DNA from: Stromatinia cepivora
Lineage: Eukaryota; Ascomycota; Leotiomycetes; Helotiales; Sclerotiniaceae
DNA length: 64,000 nt
Direction: 5' to 3'
Assembly (NCBI GenBank): GCA_014898415.1
Contig: RCTD01000012.1
Span: 1,054,001-1,118,000 of the forward strand
The notes below the pieces were generated by a model. That model was not told the DNA's origin. It did no database searches and saw nothing but the letters and a program-made list of their open reading frames with translations. Positions within the stretch are counted from its first letter, which is position 1. Each line of letters starts with the position of its first letter. The position numbers and the translations under genes are program-made. Positions 32,769 through 41,507 of this stretch are shown here, one piece after another.

Positions 32769-33455
32769 AATATTGTAAGATTCGTTAAAAAAAAAATGAC
32801 ACCAATAGTTCCACCTGACGGCCGGCTCGGAGGTCGCGGCAATTTGGGATCAATAGTAATCATTGGCTACTTCTGCTGATATGTCGCCTAATTAGGCTTA
32901 GGCGTTCAGTTGGCCTGTGGATTCTTCTAGCGTGGAGATACTTTCGCTTATGGTCGGGATTGAGGTCGTGATGATGTGGCAGCATTAAGAGCGCCTGCGA
33001 AAAGCAATGAAATTGGGTCTGAGAGGATGACAGCAGGTTTGAGGTAGTTGATTAAAGAGCGACGTCGATAATGTTTCGATGTTCTTTATGCAGCGTGTGT
33101 GGCTTGATTTTGGTGGCTGATAGGTTCACATAGGTTTTACACCGAAGAATGGCGGACCTGTCACTTCCTGAAGGCTGCAAAAGAGCGTTTGTTATTATGT
33201 ACTATCGAAGAACGCACAATAAAGGAGGATTCCTTCAAGAAGGAACACAACCAGAAACAGAGATTTCCATCGTGGAGTCTCATCCAATGATGCCGAAATT
33301 TACGTTGTCCATATCGGCGACCATTCAACCTTATTCCTTCGCTCCGGAGAAACTTCCGGAAAAAGCAAGGTCCGGGGATCAGCTGGATTTTTTGATTGCC
33401 CGAGACATCTTCTGTGAAGAAGTTTAACATTGATTGCTAGCAAGTAAGAATGGGA

Positions 33456-33486
33456 TTTGTTGCACGTCTGAAAAGGTCGGCGACCT
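33456..33486 (+). repeat. Array motif copy 4
   Basis: Box TGTTGCACGTCTG; perfect inverted repeat AGGTC-GGC-GACCT. Confidence 0.88.
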
Positions 33487-33646
33487 GGTGGTTCCTTGTA
33501 AAGGATTGATGTCGCCGATAAGGATAATCTTAGTAAGAAGTTTTATCGGGTTGAGTGAGATGGAACAGCGCCAGGTGGTAAGTGGGGGCGGGCTAGATGA
33601 AAATCGTCAGGGTCGACTTGAGCTCAATTGGATGAGAAGACAACGT

Positions 33647-33678
33647 TTTGTTGCAAACCAGAAAAGGTCGGCGACCTG
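33647..33678 (+). repeat. Array motif copy 5
   Basis: Box diverged after TGTTGCA; perfect inverted repeat AGGTC-GGC-GACCT. Confidence 0.85.
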
Positions 33679-33830
33679 GAAATTCCTCCTCTCCAAATTT
33701 ATATCTTAAAGGTCGCCGGGTATCCACTTGTCAAAATGAAAACTCATATTTTGGCTTCACCGTCAACCTCTCGAGTCATAATTCTTCTGGGCATGGAGAA
33801 TGAATGACGGAAAGCTGAATTGACAGAAGA

Positions 33831-33858
33831 TTTTGTTGCATTTCTTAATCGGCGATAT
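33831..33858 (+). repeat. Array motif copy 6
   Basis: TTTTGTTGCATTTCTTAATC then GGCGATA; most of the first arm is lost. Confidence 0.65.
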
Positions 33859-34013
33859 GATGTTTCTACATGCTGTGTCCGATCAGCAATAACCTTTGGA
33901 TGAATGTCCAAGGACAGTATCCAATGGTACGAAGTCGAATGAGATCGAGACCGAAGTGGAGCTATACTAGACTTTAAGGCAAATGATATTCACCCACTTC
34001 TCAACGAAAGAAC

Positions 34014-34041
34014 TTTTGTTGCATCTCTCAATCGGCGACCT
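34014..34041 (+). repeat. Array motif copy 7
   Basis: TTTTGTTGCATCTCTCAATC then GGCGACCT; first arm shortened. Confidence 0.75.
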
Positions 34042-34197
34042 GAAAGGAAAGAGGTGAGTGTCTCCACCTGGATCAAGTCCCTTTACGAGGGCAAAATTTC
34101 CCCAAGACAAGGTAGTGATCGAAGCAGGGACCAGGAAGAAAATATCACAGCAGAAGCCCTTACGGCTAAGGGAACAAATCAATAACAAGAGAATACA

Positions 34198-34229
34198 TTT
34201 TGTTGCATATTTTGAAAGGCCGGTGACCT
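34198..34229 (+). repeat. Array motif copy 8
   Basis: TGTTGCATATTTTGAAAGGC then CGGTGACCT; one arm mismatch. Confidence 0.8.
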
Positions 34230-34375
34230 CACCATGTCGACAAACTCGTCCTAAGGATCCACTTGGATGCTTCATCTCAAAATGATCGGGTCCGAATTAT
34301 GGTCACCGTGAAAAAGATGCCATGCTAAAATCCAGAAGCAAATTATCCTCCTTCATTACTGAAATATCACAAATC

Positions 34376-34404
34376 TGTTGCATATCTCAAAGGTCTCCGA
34401 CCTT
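34376..34404 (+). repeat. Array motif copy 9
   Basis: TGTTGCATATCTC then the perfect 6-bp arms AAGGTC-TCC-GACCTT. Confidence 0.88.
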
Positions 34405-34568
34405 CTGTCTCTGTCCATTTAATAATTGATTGGGCATGGAAAGTTCATGCTGTCTTTGCTAGTGGGGTTTTGTGGTTGTTGATGAGGTCTGCGTGGAGGC
34501 ATCATGAAATAGAGAAGAGCTTTTCCGAGTAGCACGCGGAGACCCGCCTAATTTTCCCAAAAACAAAT

Positions 34569-34597
34569 GGTTGCACATCTCAAAAGGCCTTCAGTCT
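34569..34597 (+). repeat. Array motif copy 10
   Basis: GGTTGCACATCTCAAAAGGC then CTTCAGTCTT; second arm decayed. Confidence 0.8.
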
Positions 34598-35226
34598 TCT
34601 CTACTTTTATTTTCAGACTTTTCTCTGCCATTTGTTTCATATTTATCTTCGAAGTTTAACGCAAAGGATTCATAATTGGGCCGGGTAGGTCTCCTCCGAG
34701 GCTATAATTCACAGTGAGAATGAAATGACAAGATTGTGTTTCATGGTATGAAGATCTCTTGTTTGTGGTGGCTTCGTTTTAAGGGCTTCGAGATAGGTGT
34801 GTGTCACCTGAAGAATCAGATCGCTATGATGTGGATTGAGCAAGGTGAGAACGAATGCGCGGCTATTCACTTGAGGAAATTCCAAGGCTTTTAGAGAAGA
34901 CAGGTATTCATGCTAATATCCCAGGCTCTTTAGCTTAGAGTTAGTTGATATTCTAAGTTAACTTCCGATTCCACAAAACTAATCCGAGGGAACCAGGTTC
35001 TGAGCAAGTGAGAGTCCAGAGAAGAAATTCTTCAACCGCTCTTACAATTCGTTGCCTTTCCAATCACATAGCTCATGGTCCAGTGCTGTGCATTTCTTTG
35101 AGGTCTTTGATAGTTAGGACACAAAGCAATTGATGTGGTTTGGAGCCAAAGAATGGAGATTTCAAAATGTTGAAAGACCGAAAGATGAAAAACCGTGTTC
35201 CCTTGTAATTGCAACAAAGGATTTAC

Positions 35227-35254
35227 TGTTGCACATCTCAAATGGCCTGGCCTT
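35227..35254 (+). repeat. Array motif copy 11
   Basis: TGTTGCACATCTCAAATGGC then CTGGCCTT. Confidence 0.8.
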
Positions 35255-35701
35255 CATACCAATTCCAATTCACCAATAGCGATTCCATCTGCGCTTCCCA
35301 CAGATTTTTCCAATGCCAGGCAATACTTCCCGTGCCACCCAATCGCGACCAGCTTCAGACATTTATTAACGATCTCTCAGCAAATAAAAATATTTTTATC
35401 ATTTTGCTGCTGGGATCCGAATGTTACTGGAAATCATATTTCTCGTACTTTGGAGCGTCGGTTATTGGAAATTGTTGCAGTAAGAAAATGTTTGCACGAC
35501 ATGAGCACCACTCATTTGATCAGCTCGAGACATTCCGGTGAAGTGACAGCCAGTGGATTTTATCGTTTTGACAGGCCGTTTGATGACCGACATATGCAGG
35601 CGAGAAAATTCAATCGGGGCCTCAATGAGGCTGTCAACCGGTCACTATGATTGAGCTAATTAATGATTCCAGGTTTAAGAAAGGAACTGTGGACATTTGA
35701 G

Positions 35702-35733
35702 AAGCTCAGCGGCCTTTTGAGATGTGCAACATT
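35702..35733 (-). repeat. Array motif copy 12, inverted
   Basis: On the minus strand TGTTGCACATCTCAAAAGGC then CGCTGAGCTT. Confidence 0.85.
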
Positions 35734-36072
35734 CGGAGATGATACCTATGAACGTTAATACAAGCCCGTAGAGTAGCGGAGACCGATGTGAATAGGGCCG
35801 GCAACTCTTTGGATGTAGCTCATCCTGGGTTTGTCGGTGGAGTATGGGTCAGGGACGGGCTGGTCAGAATGTGCACAATTCATCTTTCTATATTTCATTG
35901 GAGCACATGAAATGTATCCTGCCATTACACTCGACTAAGATCCCATCGATATACTTACTCAGAAACGTTGAAGGGATGCGCAAGATTGTACTGTGGTGTC
36001 TATATCAGGGCAATTTCTCTACCTCGTTGCTTCCTCGACCCCGAATAATCCAAGTGATTATAGGCAATACAA

Positions 36073-36101
36073 CGTTGCACGTCTCAAAGACCACTGACCT
36101 T
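36073..36101 (+). repeat. Array motif copy 13
   Basis: GTTGCACGTCTCAAAGACC then ACTGACCTT. Confidence 0.8.
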
Positions 36102-36245
36102 CATTGGCATGTCAGAACCGAACTTTTCTCACCACAGTACCTTTCTATTTCAAACTACATATTTCGCCTGACTTATAGCGACCATCTTACTACGATATAC
36201 AGCAGCTTCTTTCTTTTTTGAGCTAGTAAAGCTAAATCGAGTGAT

Positions 36246-36274
36246 TGTTGCATATTTCAAAAGTCCACCGACCG
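36246..36274 (+). repeat. Array motif copy 14
   Basis: TGTTGCATATTTCAAAAGTC then CACCGACCG. Confidence 0.75.
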
Positions 36275-36642
36275 ACTCTCATACCTTTTATTCGTACAAT
36301 AGTGTATTAATCAATAAAATTAATATATTTACATTTCAATTACCACGAAGGCCGTTAAAATAACCTTCTTTTGTGGCTGTGTCGGCTACTCCCACCAGTC
36401 AAACAGGTACCAAATTCCACATCACAAGAGACCCAGAGCATCTAATTTTATGAATTACTACCAGGGAACAAAAATTCTTCCAGTAGCGCTACATATGTTA
36501 TCGTGCTTGGGAACCACAAAATTTGTGATTAATTTTAGATGACCGCAATGTAATAAGCGCCGCTCCTCTTCGGCCAATTATGAGCCCGTAGTTTTTGACT
36601 TTGTGATCACACGGCCCGCTCGGAGACCGAAGGTGGGATTAT

Positions 36643-36667
36643 AGCCCAGACCTCCGATGCGACCTTT
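36643..36667 (+). repeat. Second short motif, copy b
   Basis: GACCTCCGATGCGACCTTTG. A companion ACGGCC-GCTCGGAG box lies about 30 bp upstream (36611), matching one at 32819. Confidence 0.45.
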
Positions 36668-37091
36668 GCCATTTTTAAATGTAAGATCTTACATTTTTGG
36701 ATCCCGCGTGTTTTTATTATGGGCTTATACGATGATTCATGATTCCGATGGCAAATTAGTTAGTAGTGGTTGAAAATTGGGGATACTAAGATCGCAACAT
36801 TGAGTCTCCAGGAGGTGGTTAGGCTTTTCGTATTAAGCTAATTGGTCTTGAGGCAGAGTCATGGAAGGATATGGTCACTAGGAGAAACTCCCCGGAAGCC
36901 GAACCAAACCCCAACAGAACCACCACTCCTATTCTCCAAACTCGTTTAACTCGTGCACACACTCTCTCTTTTCCTAAACTTTCGAGGCGAACATGACACA
37001 TACACGTCTGCAATCCCGAAACTTACAGGGTCATCAGAATTGCAAAGTTTGGCTCAGATGTCTGAGCAATTAGTCTAACTTTGCGACCATC

Positions 37092-37118
37092 GTCCAGACC
37101 GGCCGATGATGCGACCAT
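37092..37118 (+). repeat. Second short motif, copy c
   Basis: GACCGGCCGATGATGCGACC resembles copies a and b. Confidence 0.45.
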
Positions 37119-37229
37119 TGCTACTTTTATATCACTTCGTATTTATAGATCTTATCTTTTACGTTGTCAGATTAGATTACAGTAGCCGTATATCAGTAGA
37201 CTTTAGTATGATAGCCAAAGAATTCGAAG

Positions 37230-37259
37230 AGGTCCCAGCCTTTTGAGATGTGCAACATT
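37230..37259 (-). repeat. Array motif copy 15, inverted, distal
   Basis: On the minus strand TGTTGCACATCTCAAAAGGC then TGGGACCT. Confidence 0.85.
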
Positions 37260-39017
37260 TGAGCTTTGTAATTGCGTTCTTGAATACGATGGAAATTAGT
37301 GGAGTGTAGGCGGAAAGATGCCTATTCGACTGAAGGATCTAATGACATTTTGTAAAATCCCAATCTTTCCTTATTGCCTGCTCAGATACCGGCAGTGGCA
37401 CAGGTGTATCGTGAAAACTTCTCTCATGACAGCATTACTAGCACTGGGCCATCATCCCAGGTACCTATTTAGTCTACTTGCTTCCCATCTCCCACTCATC
37501 TCTCCTGGAAGTAATTTCTCTATTTTCGATTTTGGTTGTGGGATCTCCCTTTGATTTCGACCTTCATTCAATTCTAATTCCAATTATATCTTCTATTGTT
37601 TCGCACGTTTTCCACACGTTGCGGAAAGTAACCAAACTTATATTCGGTCTTTGTATCTTCATCTTCCGCTTTTCCATGACATACCGTTGTTTTATTTTTA
37701 TTCCACACATGCGGAGTCGATTAAATATAGATTCCGTCTTCTATTTTCAATTTTCCGTTACCAACCATTGTTATTTATTGTTTATTCACGGAAAAGATCC
37801 CTCTCGTTCCGTTCTACTATCTAATCCACTGCAATATTCGTTGTTGGTTCCATACTCACGAAGCCTCGAATTAGTTGCCAACTCTAAATTTATCTTCCTG
37901 TCAAAGTCCATCCTTACTTATCATCACCCTAGGTTTACATTCTAGTCGTTCACTAAATATACCCCGTTTTTCATCCGCATATAACTCACAATGTCTATTG
38001 TACGCTTCAAAACTGGCTTCCGCCCGCTTTCATCTTTCTTGTCCCAATTCACGAGATTTACCCTTTTATTGTTCCAAATTTAATCTCTTCTTTAGGCGGA
38101 GTCGGAATTCCTTCCGGGACGCCGAATAGTACTCATAATGTGCTCTTCTTGCCCATTTCCTTTGTCTCCTTCTTTCTTTATCAAATCAGCCTTGGCATTC
38201 ATTCCTTTCTCACTCAGTAATCATCTCCTCGGCCTCCTCAACTCCAATCACCTAATTCCGCAATCAACCCCTCAAGCTCTTGCACCACCGCATCTGTTAT
38301 TTCGTCACCAGCTCTCTAATTGGACTGCTTACGAGCTGGCACCACCAACCTCCTCATTAAAGCAGCAAATGCCTAAATCTTCTTTGTTCTCTTATTCCCG
38401 AACGTTCCTGATGACACTTTTAGCGCATGTAAAAGCAGCAAGTCCCTACTAGTTCTTTGTGTTCTTTGCAAGCTTAAGAAGCTAAACGTCAGACGAGGCA
38501 ATCAGGCGAGGTATACGGTCGAGGTTATTGGAACGTGATGAGGAACCAGGGGAAGGAGATTGGTTCTTTGTTGATGACAAGATTGGTTTAGATGAGATGA
38601 AGTTACGTAGATGCGGCTTTCAGGCAGATTACTTTGAGTGAGGAAGTCGGAGTTCGGGCGATGAGGCGGTGCAAGGTCGGGGTCATGTGGGATGGGAGAT
38701 AGTGGGATGAAAGTGGGGTGAGTGATGGGGCCTAGGTGATTAGTTGTTCTTTATTGACAAGGTGAGTGACGGAATCAAAGATGAGAAAGTTTTCGGAGTC
38801 CGGCTCGGTGGGATGAAAGTATGAAAGGATGAAATAATATACGGTGATTCGAGAGTGGATTAAACCAATTGACCATAGTCAAAGGTTTGAACAATTCACC
38901 AAAAGTGGTGAAAGTGATGATATTCACAAGCAGTAACAGAAAGACTATTTACATAAGATCAAAAGCAGGAGAAATCGTCCATAGATATAGTTCTTCATAG
39001 ATTTAGCTCATCATGGC
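37260..39017. other. Gene-poor region, pyrimidine-rich on the plus strand to about 38.45 kb
   Basis: Plus-strand frames at 37318-38452 are open mainly because the strand is T/C-rich; none has a recognisable domain or splice logic. Two stretches near 37.64 and 37.73 kb share words (GTCTT, TTTTCC, CCGTTG or CCATTG) and may be an old duplication. From 38.46 to 38.85 kb the strand turns G-rich with repeated GGTTCTTTGTTGA-like words. No gene is called. Confidence 0.4.
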
Positions 39018-39290
39018 TCAGACCTTGAAACACACCCATAGAGCTGTTTGCTTAGCTAATTCGCGTGCACAATCTCCATCTGCGAAGATATTCTCAAGCA
39101 TAGTACCTCTCGGGTGTATCGTACCATCCTCTGTTTTATCAACAATTTCTCCTCTAGATCCTTTCTGAAAAAAAAGTTATTGTACTCATTAAGATCGATA
39201 ATTATCTGCACGCGAAAAGAGGACTAATAGCGATGGTTTCTAGCTAGATCTTGAACATACCCCGATCTGTGTTGTGTCTTTCTGCAGCCC
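39018..39290 (-). pseudogene. Truncated 3' end of an unknown gene at the AT-rich boundary
   Basis: A minus-strand terminal exon (39018-39164) follows a strong TTTTTTTTCAG acceptor and reads KGSRGEIVDKTEDGTIHPRG, ending in ALWVCFKV. The intron 39165-39260 has a GTATGT donor. The preceding exon piece (39261 to about 39290) reads LQKDTTQIG in phase. Further upstream the sequence soon becomes transposon-like AT-rich DNA and no earlier exon was found. It is probably the surviving end of a gene cut by the adjoining block. No family recognised. Confidence 0.5.
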
Positions 39291-40018
39291 GGATTATCGG
39301 GATCCGCCTTACAGCCCTTAAGGGACCTTAAAATACTTCCTATACGGATTTCCAAATCTTTCCTAAAAGAATCCCAAATTTATATATCATATATATATAT
39401 ATATATTTGTTAAACAAAAGTCAAAAAACCAGACTCTTAATATTTGAAAAACAGTATACACAAAAAAAACATATATTTCGAATTCAACAAAAATAAAACT
39501 ATTGTTATTTCGAATTATAATCACAATTTATACAATCGATGACTAATCATTCATTTATTATTAACCTTATTTATTTTTTGAATTTTTTTTTATTCAAATC
39601 ATTCACTTTATTATTATACTACAAAAATTATATTTATAAAGAATACATTCATTTTCAAATATATATAGATTTGGTTTAAAACTAATAATTTTAGATTAAA
39701 ACTAGTGATTTTAATTTAAAATTAAAATCATTAATTCCATTTTAAAGAATTAAAGAGTATAACATTCTTTATAAATATATTAATTTTGAAAATCATTAAT
39801 TGAAGAATATAAAATTCATTTTGGATCCATTTATGCTTCCAATAGAATTATTATGATCTTCATTTTTACGAAAAATCATGAAAAGTGTGGAGGGGAAGTA
39901 TTTCTAGCTCCCTTAGAGAGCATGACTACATGAAACTTCCACGATACATGTGTTATTTACTGTAAAACCAATAATCAAATGTCCATTCATCGGTGTTGTA
40001 TTGTTTTCAGCAAGATGT

Positions 40019-41202
40019 AAATTTAAGGGCTGTTTCGGTAATCACAATCTATCGTTTTCTATCGAATATTTTGCTCTCTTTTTGTACAGCGGATTCCGCT
40101 TTTTCAGGAATCCTTCAAAATATCAACAGATTTTAATCCGCTCTATATACCCTTCAATAATGTAAGCTGTTATGAAATCCATCGAATTTGAAAAAGAAAT
40201 GGAGTATATAAATAATACATAAATCAGAAAATGAAATTTTAATTTTCTAAAACCTTGTTATTACAAACTGAATAATCAGATTTAAACGAAAATAGAAATA
40301 GCTTCAAATTAAACCTATTCATTTTTTGAACTTTATTTTTAAGTCTTATTTTACAATAAATCAAATCCCTATAATTTTAAAGCTTATCTATTAAAACTTC
40401 AAAATACGGTACTGGATGGATCACTTATATTAGCCGAAAGACCTTTTTACATCAAAACTCACTTACTTTAACAAATAATAATATTTATAAAAATAAAATA
40501 AAAATCTTTGAAATTTTCAATCTCGAGTATTTAGATCTAAAATAATAATTAAAATTTTGAAATTTATTTTAACGATTTTTGTAGGTTATATAATCAATAT
40601 AGAAAATTAGTGAAATAAATTTAAGATAATTTTTGCGGGGAAAGTTAAGAAAAATAAAAGTTCCAATTTTAAATCATTATAATTCGATGGATAAATTTTT
40701 CAAACTTTTGGAATTTATTATATATAATCTTTATATAAAAATGATTAATATTATAATAGGGTTTAATCATTGGAGTTTTTATTATATCAAAATATTTAAG
40801 TGAAAACTATGTATTTTGGTTGTTTTTGGTGTAAAATTGAGTATCGGCTAATATAAGTGGAGGGGTACTGTATATTCATTAATATTTTAAAGTTTAAAGT
40901 TTATAATAATCTATAAAAAAAACAGATTTTGATAAAAAAAACAAAAAAAAAACACATTTTTAATATCTATCGTTTTTAATCTATATTCTATTTTTCCTAT
41001 ACAAATTTCATTATTTAATAAATTAAAAAACAAATAATTTAGTATATTTCCAAACCTTATAAAATAATCCATTGAATTATAAAATATTATACAAAATCCG
41101 TTCTTTTCTTATCGAATATATTTAATAAAAAAAAGATTATTCGAAAGAAAAGAGGGGATTATTCGACAGATTGTGATTACCGAAATAGCCCTAAATATTA
41201 TG
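40019..41202. mobile_element. TIR-bounded DNA element (hAT-like ends), about 1.2 kb
   Basis: AGGGCTGTTTCGGTAATCAC near 40027 is matched in inverted orientation by GTGATTACCGAAATAGCCCT near 41175-41194, extending inward to give an arm of about 30 bp. The AGGGCTGTTTCGG-type end resembles hAT termini. Flanks are AT-rich and a clean 8-bp target duplication was not confirmed. No transposase frame is visible, so it is non-autonomous. It contains a second TIR element. Confidence 0.65.
40405..40872. mobile_element. MITE-like element nested inside the larger TIR element
   Basis: TACGGTAC..CACTTATATTAGCCGA at 40405-40437 is mirrored by TCGGCTAATATAAGTG..GTACTGTA at 40843-40872. TA ends and ACAGTA-type termini resemble Tc1/mariner (Fot1/Pogo) derivatives. 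About 468 bp, no coding capacity. Confidence 0.75.
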
Positions 41203-41216
41203 AAAGCTATATACAT

Positions 41217-41507
41217 TTAGATCAGTATTGTATACTCATTCAGTGGAAAGGATACCGTATGTATATATATGCATTCTGGATGCCACCTGCAGAGTCTACC
41301 ACTATTGTTTGACACATTGAACGTCTTTCCGCATGTTTCATGCTCACAAATCGCAAAACGGGGTACTAAAATGTTGCTCGCAGCTTCATCGATTGGGCTA
41401 AGATGGGATTCCGCAGCATTTTCGTCAAACTCGATCTCTTTTGATGAATGATTGGGCTGCGCAACGGTTACCTGCGGGGCGGATAATGGTTCTGATGGAT
41501 AATCCAT
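41217..41507 (-). CDS. Small gene fragment with possible zinc-binding Cys/His cluster
   Basis: Starts at an ATG (41507) and reads MDYPSEPLSAPQVTVAQPNH...; the last third holds CEHETCGKTFNVSNNSGRLC followed by RWHPEC. The C-x4-C...C-x2-H spacing with a conserved Asn pair resembles a small fungal zinc-binding motif. After WHPEC the frame reads IYIHTVSFPLNEYTILI and stops next to the TIR element, so the natural C-terminus may be lost. It is an island of ordinary composition inside AT-rich DNA. Whether it is expressed cannot be judged. Confidence 0.4.
   Translation of the reverse strand: MDYPSEPLSAPQVTVAQPNHSSKEIEFDENAAESHLSPIDEAASNILVPRFAICEHETCGKTFNVSNNSGRLCRWHPECIYIHTVSFPLNEYTILI

Larger units (their letters stand above)
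32212..37259. repeat. Spaced array of about fifteen 30-bp hairpin motifs with unique intervening DNA
   Basis: Across 5 kb without a convincing gene, about fifteen copies of one short motif occur, thirteen on the plus strand and two on the minus. The motif is TGTTGCAYATCTC, then AAAA, then an inverted repeat with arms AGGTC and GACCT around 3 nt. Core starts are 32214, 32455, 32739, 33458, 33650, 33834, 34017, 34201, 34376, 34569, 35227, 35731(-), 36073, 36246 and 37257(-). The run 33458-34569 is evenly spaced (192, 184, 183, 184, 175, 193 bp). Intervening sequences do not resemble each other by eye. The motif falls in different frames of the chance ORFs and shows no codon-like change pattern, so it is unlikely to be coding. 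Not recognised as any known element. Confidence 0.85.

Noticed and set aside
33149..33427. 92-codon plus-strand frame
   Set aside because: A minus-strand frame of similar length covers the same bases, there is no recognisable domain, and it adjoins the motif array.
32212..37259. CRISPR array
   Set aside because: The repeats are imperfect, spacers are about 150 bp rather than 25-40, two copies are inverted, and the genome is eukaryotic.
32212..37259. Repeat peptide precursor (copies read as VAHLKRP-like in one frame)
   Set aside because: The copies fall in different frames of the available ORFs, stops separate them, and substitutions do not follow codon positions.
37318..38452. Series of plus-strand frames
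   Set aside because: Open because of pyrimidine richness; low-complexity translation without splice signals or domains.
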